Positions 23,561 through 34,568 of a DNA stretch of 64,000 bases are shown here, one piece after another. The position numbers and the translations under genes were made by a program. Source of the DNA: Salvelinus alpinus (lineage: Eukaryota > Chordata > Actinopteri > Salmoniformes > Salmonidae); contig NC_092094.1 in NCBI RefSeq assembly GCF_045679555.1, positions 37,154,430-37,218,429 of the forward strand, given 5' to 3'. The notes beneath the pieces are model-generated. The model saw nothing but the letters and a program-made list of their open reading frames with translations, was not told the origin of the DNA and did no database searches. How positions within the stretch are numbered: position 1 is the stretch's first letter; every line of letters begins with the position of its first letter.

Positions 23561-23869
23561 TATGTGTGTGTGTGTTAACTATTTAACTGTACTAGAATGC
23601 TTAAAAGGCCGCCAAAATTGTAAGTATCAGTTATCAGTATAATCTTTTGGGGGCAATGAAAATATCGGGTATCGGCCAAAAATGTGCTTTCACTAGTTAC
23701 AGCCTTATTCTAAAATATATTAAATAGTTCCCTCCCTCATCAATCTACAAACAATACCTCATAATGACAAAGCAAAAACAGTTTTTTTTAAATGTAAAAA
23801 ATGTTTGCTATAAAAAACGTAAATATCAGGTTTGCATAAGCAATCAGACCCTTTACTCTTTTTTTGATG

Positions 23870-24737
23870 AAGCACCTTTGTCAGCGATTACAGCCTTGAG
23901 TTTTCTTGGGTATGACGCTACAAGCTTTGGCACACCTGTATTTGGGGAGTTTCTCCCATTCTTCTCTGCAGATCCTCTCAAGCTCTGTCAGGTGGAATGG
24001 GGAGCGTTGTTACACAGATATTTTCGGGTCTCTCCAGAGATGTTCAGGTCCGGGCTCAGGCTGGGCCACTCAAAGACATTCAGAGACTTGTCCTGAAGCC
24101 ACTCCTGCGTTGTCTTGGCTGTGTGTTTAGGGTCATTGCCCTGTTGGAAGGTGAACCTTCGCCCCAGTCTGAGGATCTCTCTCTACTTTGCTCTGTTCAT
24201 CTTTTCCTCAATTCTGACTAGTCTCCTAGTCCACCATGCTTCACCGTCAGGATGATGTTCAATCTTGGTTTCATCAGACAAGAGAGTCTTGATTCTCATG
24301 GTCAGAGTCTTTAGGTGCCTTTTTAGCCAACTCCTAGCGGGCTGTCATTTGCCTTTTTACTGAGGGGCTTCTGTCTGGCCACTCTACCATAAAGGCCTGA
24401 TTGGTGGAGTGCTGTAGAGATGGTTGTCCTTCTGCAATGTTCTCCCATCTCCACAGAGTAGCTCTCTGAGTGACCATCAGGTTCTTGGTCACCTCCCTGA
24501 CCAAGGCCCTTCTCCTACAATTACCTAGTTTGGCTGGGCAGCTAGCTTTAGGAAGAGTCTTGGTGGTTCCAAACTTCAACCATTAAAGAATGATGGAGGC
24601 CACTGTGTTCTTGGGGACATTTAATGCTGCAGACGTTTTTTCGGTACCCTTTCCCAGATCTGTGCCTCGGCACAATCCTGTCTCTGTGCTCTATGGACAA
24701 TTCCTTCGACCTCCTGGCTTGGTTTTTGTTCTGACAT
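23870..24737 (-). pseudogene. Tc1 transposase, frameshifted
   Basis: The transposase of the Tc1 at 19250-25113 starts near an ATG at 24737 and runs leftward in several frames. Recognisable parts are TKTLPKASCPAKLGNCRRRALVREVTKNLMVT (helix-turn-helix region, 24480-24579) and the Tc1-type 'WPDRSPSVKRQMTAR'. The catalytic region below 24300 is shorter than expected and damaged, consistent with a decayed and partly deleted gene. Confidence 0.75.
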
Positions 24738-25198
24738 GCAATGTCAACTGTGGGACCTTATAATCAATGTGTGTGTGTGTGTGTCTTTCCAAATGATGTC
24801 CAATAAATTGAATTTACCACAGGTGGACTCCAATCAAGTTGTAGAAACATCTCAAGTATGATCAGTGGAAACAGAATGCACCTGAGCTCAATTTCGAGGC
24901 TCATATCAAAGGGTCTGAATACTTGTAAATAAGGTTTTTCAGTTTTTTCATATGTTATAAATGTGCAAAGATTTCTCAAACTGTTTTCGCTTTGTCATTA
25001 TGGGGTATTGTGTGTAGAGTGCCAAGGGGGGGAAAAAATATTATTTTATCAATTTTAGAATTAGGCAAAATGTGGAAAAAGTCAAGGGCTTTGAATACTT
25101 TACGACAGCACTCTAAATGCTCTGTTCTGCGTGTTGGTGTAGATGTTTTACAGTATTCCTCTTACTTGTCTAAATTGTTCAGATAATGCAGTATGTTA

Positions 25199-25863
25199 TT
25201 ATACTGAACAAAAAATATGAATGCAACATGCAAGAATTTCTAAGATTTTACTGAGTTAGGGCCTCAGGATCTCGTCACGAGATCGATAAAATGCAATTGT
25301 GTTCGTTGTCTATAGCTTATGCCTGCACATACATAACCCTACCGCCACCATGGGGCACTCTGTTCACAACGTTGCTATCAGCAAACCGCTCACCCACACA
25401 ACGCCATACACATGGTCTGCAGTTGTGAGGCCGGGTTGGACGTGCTGCCAAATTCTCTAAAATGATGTTGGGAGGTGGCTTGTGGTAGAGTGCTGAACAG
25501 TAAATTCTCTGGCAACAGCTCTGGTGGGCATTCCTGCAGTCAGCATGCCAATTGCACGCTCCCACAACTTGTGGCATTGTGTTGTGTGACAAAGTTGCAC
25601 ATTTTAGTGGCTTTTTATTTTCCCTAGCACAAAGTGCACCTGTGTAATAATCATGCTGTTTAATCAGCTTCTTGATATGCCACACCTGGATTATCTTGGC
25701 AAAGGAGAAATGCTCACTAACAGGGATGTAAACAAATTTGTGCACAAACATTTTGAGAAGTAAGCTTTTTGTGCGTATGGAGAATTTCTGGGATCTTTTA
25801 TTTCAGCTCATGACACATGGGCCCACACTTTACATGTTGAGTTCATATTTTTAATCCGTGTAT
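25199..25863 (-). mobile_element. Tc1 deletion derivative, both ends present
   Basis: A 0.66-kb element that keeps both terminal regions ('actgaacaaaaaatatgaat' at the left, 'ttgagttcatatttttaatc' at the right) but lost much of the transposase. Minus-strand remnants include HKFVYIPVSEHFSFAKI, which is terminal-repeat translation, and [20 protein letters not shown] from the transposase core. It belongs to the same family as the fragment at 17706-17926. It is non-autonomous. Confidence 0.75.
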
Positions 25864-26147
25864 ATTAGAGCAATATCTGAAACATCACACTGCACATATG
25901 ATGCGATTCAGCTGGACGCAAGTGGTAGAAATGCAAAACGTTTCCTTTTTATTTTCAGGTAAACGTTGAGCTCTTAAGATATTTGGGACTACAAAAAAAT
26001 TAATTGATCCAGAATGAATTATAATTTGAGTGAAGTTCTATATACTGTGTCCATTTAGGAAGTTAAACACAGTAAATGAGTTATTTTGAGTAGTTGGAAC
26101 TGACAGAATCACAGCTCCTTTTAAAGCACACACCGTGGGGTCGCTGA
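25864..26147. other. No gene recognised
   Basis: A short spacer between two transposable elements, AT-rich, with no feature recognised. Confidence 0.4.
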
Positions 26148-27740
26148 TCAAATCAAATCAAATGTATTTATGTAGCCCTTCTTACATCAGCTGACATCTC
26201 AATGTGCTGTACAGAAACCCAGCCTAAAACCCCAAACAGCAAGCAATGCAGGTGTAGAAGCACGGTGGCTAGGAAAAACTCCCTAGAAAGGCCAAAACCT
26301 AGGAAGAAACCTAGAGAGGAACCAGGCTATGAGGGGTGGCCAGTCATCTTCTGGCTGTGCTAGGTGGAGATTATAACAGAACATGGCCAAGATGTTCATA
26401 AATTACCAGCATGGTCAAATAATAATAATCACAGTAGTTGTCGAGGGTGCAGCAAGTCAGCACCTCAGGAGTAAATGTCAGTTGGCTTTTCATAGCCGAT
26501 CATTCAGAGTATCTCTACCGCTCCTGCGGTCTCTAGAGAGTTGAAAACAGCAGGTCTGGGACAGGTAGCACGTCCGGTGAACAGGTCAGGGTTCCATAGC
26601 CGCAGGCAGATCAGTTGAAACTGGAGCAGCAGCACGGCCAGGTGGACTGGGGACAGCAAGGAGTCATCATGCCAGGTAGTCCTGAGGCATGGTCCTAGGG
26701 CTCAGGTCCTCCGAGAGAGAGAAAGAGAGAATTAGAGAGAGCATACTTAAATTCACACAGGACACCGGATAAGACATGATAAGTACTCCAGATATAACCA
26801 ACTGACCCAAGCCCCCCGACACATAAACTACTGCAGCATAAATACTGGAGGCTGAGACCGGAGGGGTCAGGAGACACTGTGGCCCCATCTGATGATACCC
26901 CCGGACAGGGCCAAACAGGAAGGATATAACCCCACCCACTTTGCCAAAGCACAGCCCCCACACCACTAGAGGGATATCTTCAACCACCAACTTACCATCC
27001 TGAGACAAGGCCGAGTATAGCCCACAAAGATCTCCGCCACGGCACAACCCAACAGGAAGATCACGTCAGTGACTCAACCCACTCAAGTGACGCACCCCTC
27101 CTAGGGACGGCATGAAAGAGCACCAGTAAGCCAGTGACTCAGTCCCTGTAATAGGGTTAGAGGCAGAGAATCCCAGTGGAGAGAAGGGAACTGGCCAGGC
27201 AGAGACAGCAAGGGCGGTTCGTTGCTCCAGAGGCTTTCCGTTCACCTTCACACTCCTGGGCCAGACTACACTCAATCATATGACCCACTGAAGAGATGTC
27301 TTCAGTAAAGAAAGACCGAGTCTGTATCTCTCACATGGGTAGGCTGACCATTCCATAAAAATGGAGCTCTATAGGAGAAAGCCCTGCCTCCAGCTGTTTG
27401 CTTAGAAATTCTAGGGACAATTAGGAGGCCTGCGTCTTGTGACCATAGCGTACGTGTAGGTATGTACGGCAGGACCAAATCGGAAAGATAGGTAGGAGCA
27501 AGCCCATGTAATGCTTTGTAGGTTAGCAGTAAAACCTTGAAATCAGCCCTTGCCTTAACAGGAAGCCAGTGTAGGGAGGCTAGCACTGGAGTAATATGAT
27601 CACATTTTTTGGTTCTAGTCAGGATTCTAGCAGCCGTATTTAGCACTAACTGAAGTTTATTTAGTGCTTTATCAGGGTAGCCGGAAAGTAGAGCATTGCA
27701 GTAGTCTAACCTAGAAGTAACAAAAGCATGATCATATTGA
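26148..27740 (-). mobile_element. LINE 3' fragment with long 3' untranslated region
   Basis: A 5'-truncated minus-strand LINE copy. The tandem 'atcaa' tail is at 26150-26162, followed by a well-conserved untranslated region ('aggaagaaacctagagagga', 'cagtcatcttctggctgtgc'). It ends with reverse transcriptase C-terminal coding sequence at 27302-27737. It looks like one of the abundant salmonid L2/CR1-type families. Confidence 0.8.
27302..27737 (-). pseudogene. LINE reverse transcriptase C-terminal fragment
   Basis: Minus-strand sequence encodes [10 protein letters not shown] (near 27690), then [40 protein letters not shown] and [20 protein letters not shown]. This is the post-catalytic C-terminal region typical of L2/CR1-type LINE polyproteins. 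The catalytic core is missing because of 5' truncation. Confidence 0.8.
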
Positions 27741-28141
27741 GGGCCAATGACAGGCTACGTAATATGGCTTAACCACAAGGTGTCTCGTTGATGAGTATCA
27801 TTAGGTGTGTAGTGATTTGTGTGTGATTCAGCCGTCGCTATTTCCGCAGTGTCTTTCTCCAGTGTTTTTAATTACTGTGTGGTAACGACATGCTATTATA
27901 GAGCAGTAGTACTGAGTGGTTGACTCACTCTCTGATCGGGCACGGCTATTATGCAGGCATAAACCACAAGCAAATATCGAAGGAAAATAATATATATATA
28001 TTAGAGGTCGACCGATTTAGGATTTTTCAACACCAATACTGATTATTGGAGGACAAAAAAAAGCCGATACTGATTAATCGGCTAAAAAAAGAAAAAGAAA
28101 AAGAATAATAATAAAAAAAGAAAATAATATATATATATATA

Positions 28142-29748
28142 CAGTGGGGAGAACAAGTATTTGATACACTGACGATTTTGCAGGTTTTCCTACTTACAAA
28201 GCATGTAGAGGTCTGTCATTTTTATCATAGGTACACTTCAAATGTGAAAGACGGAATCTAAAACAAAAATCCAGAAAATCACATTGTATGATTTTAAAGT
28301 AATTAATTTGCATTTTATTGCATGACATAAGTATTTGATCACCTACCAACCAGTAAGAATTCCGGCTCTCACAGACCTGTTAGTTTTTCTTTAAGAAGCC
28401 CTCCTGTTCTCCACTCATTACCTGTATTAACTGCACCTGTTTGAACTCGTTACCTGTATAAAAGACACCTGTCCACACACTCAATCAAACAGACTCCAAC
28501 CTCTCCACAATGGTCAAGACCAGAGAGCTGTGTAAGGACATCAGGGATAAAATTGTAGACCTGCACAAGGCTGGGATGGGCTACAGGACAATAGGCAAGC
28601 AGCTTGGTGAGAAGGCAACAACTGTTGGCGCAATTATTAGAAAATGGAAGAAGTTCAAGATGACGGTCAATCACCCTCGGTCTGGGGCTCCATGCAAGAT
28701 CTCACCTCGTGGGGCATCAATGATCATGAGGAAGGTGAGGGATCAGCCCAGAAATACACGGCAGGACCTGGTCAATGACCTGAAGAGAGCTGGGACCACA
28801 GTCTCAAAGAAAACCATTAGTAACACACTACGCAGTCATGGATTAAAATCCTGCAGCGCACGCAAGGTCCCCCTGCTCAAGCCAGCGCATGTCCAGTCCC
28901 GTCTGAAGTTTGCCAATGACCATCTGGATGATCCAGAGGAGGAATGGGAGAAGGTCATGTGGTCTGATGAGACAAAAATAGAGCTTTTTGGTCTAAACTC
29001 CACTCGCCGTGTTTGGAGGAAGAAGAAGGATGAGTACAACCCCAAGAACACCATCCCAACCGTGAAGCATGGAGGTGGAAACATCATTCTTTGGGGAAGC
29101 TTTTCTGCAAAGGGGACAGGACGACTGCACCGTATTGAGGGGAGGATGGATGGGGCCATGTATCGCGAGATCTTGGCCAACAACCTCCTTCCCTCAGTAA
29201 GAGCATTGAAGATGGGTCGTGGCTGGGTCTTCCAGCATGACAACGACCCGAAACACACAGCCAGGGCAACTAAGGAGTAGCTCCGTAAGAAGCATCTCAA
29301 GGTCCTGGAGTGGCCTAGCCAGTCTCCAGACCTGAACCCAATAGAAAATCTTTGGAGGGAGCTGAAAGTCCGTATTGCCCAGCGACAGCCCCGAAACCTG
29401 AAGGATCCGGAGAAGGTCTGTATGGAGGAGTGGGCCAAAATCCCTGCTGCAGTGTGTGCAAACCTGGTCAAGAACTACAGGAAACGTATGATCTCTGTAA
29501 TTGCAAACAAAGGGTTCTGTACCAAATATTATGTTCTGCTTTTCTGATGTATCAAATACTTATGTCATGCAATAAAATGCAAATTAATTACTTAAAAATC
29601 ATACAATGTGATTTTCTGGATTTTTGTTTTAGATTCCGTCTCTCACAGTTGAAGTGTACCTATGATAAAAATGACAGACCTCTACATGCTTTGTAAGTAG
29701 GAAAACCTGCAAAATCGTCAGTGTATCAAATACTTGTTCTCCCCACTG
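28142..29748 (+). mobile_element. Tc1 transposon, almost intact
   Basis: A 1607-bp element beginning 'cagtggggagaacaagtatt' and ending with its inverse, flanked by TA. The terminal inverted repeats extend well over 100 bp with few mismatches (compare 28142-28330 with 29560-29748). The plus-strand transposase occupies 28510-29547. It is nested inside the element at 28002-31217, so it is younger than that insertion. It is the best preserved DNA transposon of the window. Confidence 0.95.
28510..29547 (+). pseudogene. Tc1 transposase with a single premature stop
   Basis: The transposase cuts and reinserts its element at TA sites. The frame runs 345 codons from ATG 28510 to TGA 29545-29547. It is interrupted once, by TAG at 29278-29280 (codon 257), so the first 256 residues are open. 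The N-terminus has two helix-turn-helix motifs ([20 protein letters not shown] and [11 protein letters not shown]). The DDE triad falls at D153 (WSDETK), D244 ([10 protein letters not shown]) and E279 (DLNPIENLW), the same spacing as in Sleeping Beauty transposase. E279 lies after the stop, so the truncated product would lack the third catalytic residue. No frameshift was seen, making this a recently inactivated copy. Confidence 0.9.
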
Positions 29749-30913
29749 TATATATAATAATAACAATTTGTATTTTTTTTACTTGTAATAATGACAATTA
29801 CAACAATATTGAATGAATCATCAATACAATCAATTTAGCCTCAAATAAATAATGAAACATGTTCAATTTGGTTTAAATAATGCAAAAACAAAGTGTTGGA
29901 CAAGAAAGTAAAAGTGCAATATGTGCCATGTAAGAAGGCTAACGTTTAAGTTCCTTGCTCAGAACATGAGAACATATGAAAGCTGGTGGTTCCTTTTAAC
30001 ATGAGTCTTCAATATTCCCAGGTAAGAAGTTTTAGGTTGTAGTTATTATAGGAATTATAGGACTATTTCTCTCTATACCATTTGTATTTCATATACCTTT
30101 GACTATTGGATGTTCTTATAGGCACTTTAGTATTGCCAGTGTAACAGTATCGCTTCCATCCCTCCTCGCCGCTAATGTTTGAAGCATTGCGAAGAGCTGC
30201 TGGCAAAACGCACGAAAGTGCTGTTTGAATTAATGCTTACGAGCCTGCTGGTGCCTACCATCGCTCAGTCAGACTGCTCTATCAAATCATAGACTTAATT
30301 ATAACATAATAACACACAGAAATACGAGCCTTAGGTCATTAATATGGTCGAATCCGGAAACTATCATCTCGAAAACAAAACGTTTTATTCTTTCAGTGAA
30401 ATACGGAACTGTTTCGTATTTTATCTAACGGGTGGCATCCATAAGTCTAAATATTCCTGTTACATTGCACAACCTTCAATGTTATGTCATAATTACGTAA
30501 AAATCTGCCAAATTAGTTCGCAACGAGCCAGGCGACCCAAACTGTTGCATATACCCTGACTCGGCGTGCAATGAACGCAAGAGAAGTGATACAATTTCAC
30601 CTGGTTAATATTGCCTGCTAACCTGGATTTCTTTTAGCTAAATATGCAGGTTTAAAAATATATACTTCTGTGTATTGATTTTAAGAAAGGCATTGATGTT
30701 TATGGTTAGGTACACATTGGAGCAACGACAGTCCTTTTTCGCGAATGCGCACCACATCAATTATATGCAACGCAGGACACGCTAGATAAATTAGTAATAT
30801 CATCAACCATGTGTAGTTATAACTAGTGATGATTGATTGATTAATTGTTTTTTATGAGATACGTTTAATGCTAGCTAGCAACTTACCTTGGCTTCTTACT
30901 GCATTCGCGTAAC

Positions 30914-31119
30914 AGGCAGGCACCTCGTGAGGCAGGTGGTTAGAGCGTTGGACTAGTTAACCGTAAGGTTGCAAGATTGAATCACTGAGCTGACAGTGTA
31001 AAAATCTGTCGTTCTTCCCCTGAACAAGGCTGTTAACCCACCGTTCCTAGGCCGTCATTGAAAATAAGAATGTGTTCTTAACTGACTTGCCTAGTTAAAT
31101 AAAGGTGTTAAAAAAAAAC
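30914..31119 (+). mobile_element. tRNA-derived SINE, second head type
   Basis: About 205 bp with a tRNA-like head ('ggtggttagagcgttggact' with the A-box region, and a B-box-like 'ggttgcaagattgaatca'). It is followed by the shared tail 'ttaactgacttgcctagtta' and an 'aaataaaggt' end. The head differs from the SINEs at 23364 and 32535, while the tail is the same. It is nested in the element at 28002-31217. Confidence 0.8.
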
Positions 31120-31216
31120 GGCTATATCGGCATCCAAAATTACCGATTTCCGATTGTTATGAAAATGGGAAATCGGCCCTAATTAATCGGCCATTCCGAT
31201 TAATCGGTCGACCTCT

Positions 31217-31220
<4 letters not shown>

Positions 31221-31292
<72 letters not shown>
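31221..31292. repeat. (TA)32 microsatellite with short CA end
   Basis: An uninterrupted TA run (31221-31284) passes into CACACACA (31285-31292), immediately outside the right terminal repeat of the element at 28002-31217. A shorter TA run borders its left end, so the element probably inserted into a TA microsatellite. Confidence 0.95.
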
Positions 31293-32534
31293 GACCAACA
31301 GACGCATTAAATGCTTTGTACACCCATGGTTGTGCTGCCCATATAAAGGCTACACGTGTTCCTGTAAAAATGCTAATACAAAAACAAGTACAACAGAACA
31401 AGTGTAAGCTTATAAATCAGTTTAACTAGGTCCAGACAGCTTCAAGTGTACTATGTTCTTTGATGCCTATGTGTTAGTATAAAGCACATTTGGGGTTTCA
31501 GGTATAATCAAATATAGAGGGTTTAGACTTCAGAAATGAAAAGGACATGCCAGAGTTTCCCAAAGATGAAATGGTACCCACACAGGTACCTCTGGCAATG
31601 CAGTCCTTGCCAATCACAGACATGCCTGTTGTTACCACCACCTCCTTTTTTTGTCACTCTCTCTTTACCTATTTCTGATTCAGAGGGGTTGGGTTAAATT
31701 CCTAAAACACAATTCGGTTGAATGCATTCAGTTGTGCATCTGCCTACGTATCCAATTTCCCTTTCCCTCTCTTCCTCTATCGGACTCCCTCTGTCTTCCC
31801 TGTACCTGTGTGGATGCTCTTGGCTTTGACTGGGCTAGTAGGGCAAAACACAAACCTGCCTGCATGTCTTGGCAGGTTCTCTGTGTCGCAGCAGGCACGG
31901 TTGTGTAATCAGTTTAGTCTCTGTGCAGCGAATGGCCTGGCTGTTGAATGGAGAGAGAGATGTTCGTAAAGTCCTCCTTGCGTCTCACTCTGAAATTGTA
32001 AGGCAAGCAGCGCCTCACTGACTGAAAGACCCACTTGTTGCCGTAATGTTTCTCCACTGTGTTTCTACCACAGGGACAACAGTGTCTTGTGATCCTGTTG
32101 AAAGATTGTGAACCTTGTGTCAGTGATCCATTGCAAATGGCGTGTGTTTCTTCCTGCTTTTTGTACCTTTTCTGTTTCTTCCTCTCTCCTCATAGCAATT
32201 AGGTTGATAATGGTCTGTCGCACTTCTGGGCGAAACTACTTGATGTATAACTTGCTTATGACATGGCTCAAGTGATTTTCTTCCGGGGAGGAAGACCTAA
32301 CTGAAAATTCATGTGTAGAAACCATACAAACAGTTTCACCGCAATAAGTTCACCATTTGTAGTGAAATCTGTTTTGGTGGTCTGCAAGGTCGCTGTCCTT
32401 TCCAGGTCCTGTGAACTACACTTGAGTGTTGTTTAGATCTAAGGCTTGTGACTCTTGTTGGAAATCTTGCGCGTGGGTGGGCTCACACTGACACAACCTC
32501 ATGTATTTTTTTATTTTTTATTTTTATTTTTTTA
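31293..32534. other. No gene recognised
   Basis: No transposon ends or exons were found. Open frames 31651-31908 and 31718-31969 overlap in different frames and show no domain. Confidence 0.4.
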
Positions 32535-32657
32535 ATTGAACCTTTATTTAACTAGGCAAGTCAGTTAAGAACAAATTATTATTTACAATGACGGCCTACC
32601 CCGGCCAAACCCAGACGACGCTGGGCCAATTGTGCGCAGCCCTATGGGACTCACAAT

Positions 32658-33205
32658 CAAATCAAACTGTATTCGTCACATGCGCCGAATACAAGTGTAG
32701 ACTTTACCGTGAAATGTTTACTTACAAGCCCTTAACCAACAATTCAGTTCAAGAAATATAGTTCAGAAAATAGTTACTAAATAATCAAATTTTTAAATAA
32801 AAAGTAACACAATAACAATAGCAGGGGGTACCGGTACCGAGTCAGTCGGCAGGGGTACAGGTTGAGGTCATTTGTACACCATGACATCTATGCTGTCACG
32901 GTGAAGTGACAGCATAGATGATTAACAGCGAGTAGCAGCAGTGTACAAAACAAATGGAGGGGGTGTCAATGTAAATAGTCCAGTGGACATTTGATTAATT
33001 GTTCAGCTGTCTTATAGCTTGTGGTTAGAAGCTGTTTAGAAGCCTCGGCGGTCCGGTACCACTTGACATGCGGTAACAGAGAGAACAGTCTATGACTTGG
33101 GTGACTGGAGTCGCTTGACGATTTTATGGGCTTTCCTCTGACACCGCCTGGTATATAGGTCCTGGATGGCAGGATGTGATGTACTGGGCCGTACGCACTA
33201 CCCTC
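32658..33205 (-). mobile_element. Rex1-like LINE fragment inserted in a SINE
   Basis: It carries the Rex1-like 3' tail ('tattcgtcacatgcgccgaa') and 3' untranslated sequence to about 32880, then a hairpin junction (32885-32920). The rest, to 33205, encodes damaged C-terminal sequence on the minus strand (RTAQYITSCHPGPIYQ near 33150). It is internally deleted and inactive. Confidence 0.75.
32885..32920. repeat. Perfect 15-bp inverted repeat, 6-nt loop
   Basis: catctatgctgtcac at 32885-32899 is followed by its exact reverse complement at 32906-32920. It lies at an internal join of the LINE fragment and would form a strong hairpin. Confidence 0.95.
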
Positions 33206-33305
33206 TCACGGCCGGATGTGACACAGCCTGGATTCGAACCAGGGACTGTAGTGAATCCTCTTGCACTGAGATGCGATGCCTTAGACCGCTGCGCCACTCC
33301 AGAGC

Positions 33306-34002
33306 CCAATGTGACACACTGTACTACCTCTGAATGACTCGGACAAGAAATCACTGCTGTCATGTGGTAAAGATACTGGGAAACATTGAGCATGTGCTTG
33401 GAAGCCAGAAGAAAGACTGACGTTATCGCTACAATGTGCCTAGACCACAGAGCTACAAAACCACAACACACATGGATAGGGTTACTATCTGTACTGAATG
33501 TATACAATGGAGGACTATCCCAGTGCTTGGTTATCAGCTGTAGTAACCCTGTTGTTCTCTGGCAGTACAGACAGCACTGTGGACAAGGCCCTCTGCAGGA
33601 GACGAGACTCTCCGTCAGATGTTTATCAGATTTTGCTCAATGGCTGTTGATGTCCTGGTTCAAAACAGGAAGTCAACATTTCTGTTAGACGTTATCTTTT
33701 CAGAGCTCCAGTCAACCTATTTATGGAGTAGTTAAGGAAGTACGGACTAGTTCATTTCTTGCTCTCGCTCACATTTGCTTGTAGAGATCTTATGTCATGG
33801 TAATTTGAGCCTCACCTCAACATGTTCACTAAATGTTTAAAGAATGAAGGAATATAGTAGTCTGTAATATGACCACCCATAAGAGTATCCAGGGTTCGAC
33901 CAGATCATTGATTTAGTTAATTTATTCCCTAAAACATGAACAACTATATCTTGTTTTTTTTTTACACAAGAACAGTGTTTTTTCCCCCTTTTTTTAATTT
34001 TA
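33306..34002. other. No gene recognised
   Basis: No feature is supported here. The open frame 33386-33688 has no domain. Confidence 0.4.
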
Positions 34003-34095
34003 ATTTTTTAACCTTAATTTAATTAGGCAAACACGGATGACACTGGGCCAATTGAGCGCCCCCCTATGGGACTCCCAATTATGCTCTGATGTAAT
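34003..34095 (-). mobile_element. Truncated SINE
   Basis: A tail-side fragment of the tRNA-derived SINE family ('aatttaattaggcaaacacg', 'gggccaattgagcgccc', 'tatgggactcccaatta'), diverged and lacking the tRNA-like head. Confidence 0.7.
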
Positions 34096-34152
34096 GCTTA
34101 TAAGGTCAGTATTTCAGGTCACATGTCGGGGTCAAAAAAGTAAGGGGTATTA

Positions 34153-34565
34153 TGCTGCGTTCATAACCAAGTGGGAAGGTGGTAATTACTAGTTGTGAAG
34201 TCGTAAATACCAGTTGGATGCATTCACGTGCTTTGAACTCATTGATGAATCCTGTTTGGCGAATGGCCAAGAAGCTGCGTCAACAATAAACTAAAAGTAC
34301 AGCTATCATGTTTTGTAAACAAATTATAGTGTACAAAAACCATATTAGCTTTTTATAAATGTTTTGTTGCATTTAACTGCCGAAAATGCTGTTATCCAGG
34401 TAATTTCCTTAGTAGGTGATGCCAGAGGGCGGTGTGTGAGAGAAGTCGGAGCTCAGGGATGATAACGTTTCCCAGGGGAAATTACTAGTTGGAGGGGTGT
34501 TCAAGTGAATTTTTCTCAGTCGTATGTGGTAAATACCATCTTCCCACTTGGTTATGAACTCAGCA
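34153..34565. mobile_element. PIF/Harbinger-type MITE
   Basis: A 413-bp element with terminal inverted repeats of about 38 bp ('tgctgcgttcataaccaagt' against the inverse of 'acttggttatgaactcagca'). It is flanked by the 3-bp duplication TTA (34150-34152 and 34566-34568), characteristic of PIF/Harbinger insertions. No coding sequence is present. The interior is unrelated to the Tc1 families here. Confidence 0.8.
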
Positions 34566-34568
34566 TTA

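Larger units (their letters stand above)
19311..23695 (+). mobile_element. ZBED-type hAT transposon with 8-bp target duplication
   Basis: The element begins 'taggaatgcacgatatatc' and ends '...aatgtgctttcacta', so both ends carry the TAG/CTA of hAT terminal repeats. It is flanked by an exact 8-bp duplication, gttacagc, at 19303-19310 and 23696-23703. Inside, near 19541, is the decayed start of a ZBED-type transposase. The interior was enlarged by a LINE fragment (20530-21625) and a SINE (23364-23560). Near 23157 there is a 12-bp palindromic stem (acacatcaaata). No intact frame remains. Confidence 0.85.
19250..25113 (-). mobile_element. Third-family Tc1, split by a hAT element
   Basis: Left part 19250-19310 carries the Tc1 end ('ttaggaaagtattcagaccc'). 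Right part 23696-25113 carries the body and the other end. In between sits a 4.4-kb hAT insertion. After the insertion the Tc1 sequence resumes exactly at its 'gttacagc' motif. Transposase is on the minus strand (23870-24737). TA follows the right end at 25114-25115. The same family recurs at 39780-41192 and 51905-53394. Confidence 0.85.
28002..31217. mobile_element. DNA transposon with 19-bp termini, hosting Tc1 and SINE
   Basis: The left end is 'tagaggtcgaccgattta'; the right end, read inverted, is 'tagaggtcgaccgattaat'. The outer 16 bp match exactly. The flanking 8-mers (atatatat and aaatatat) differ by one base, consistent with a hAT-type 8-bp duplication in a TA-rich target. Inside are a 1.6-kb Tc1 (28142-29748), an AT-rich part, a conserved-looking block (30120-30560) and a SINE (30914-31119). 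No transposase of its own is recognisable, so it is non-autonomous. The class is inferred. Confidence 0.75.
32535..33305 (-). mobile_element. tRNA-derived SINE, split by a LINE fragment
   Basis: The tail part lies at 32535-32657 ('actaggcaagtcagttaaga', 'ctatgggactcacaatc') and the tRNA-like head at 33206-33305 ('gattcgaaccagggactgta' with B box; '...agaccgctgcgccactc' with A box). Together they form one SINE of the type seen at 23364-23560, on the minus strand. A 548-bp LINE fragment separates them. Confidence 0.85.

Noticed and set aside
28836..29471. 211-codon open frame on the minus strand
   Set aside because: It is the antisense shadow of the Tc1 transposase at 28510-29547 and has no domain of its own.
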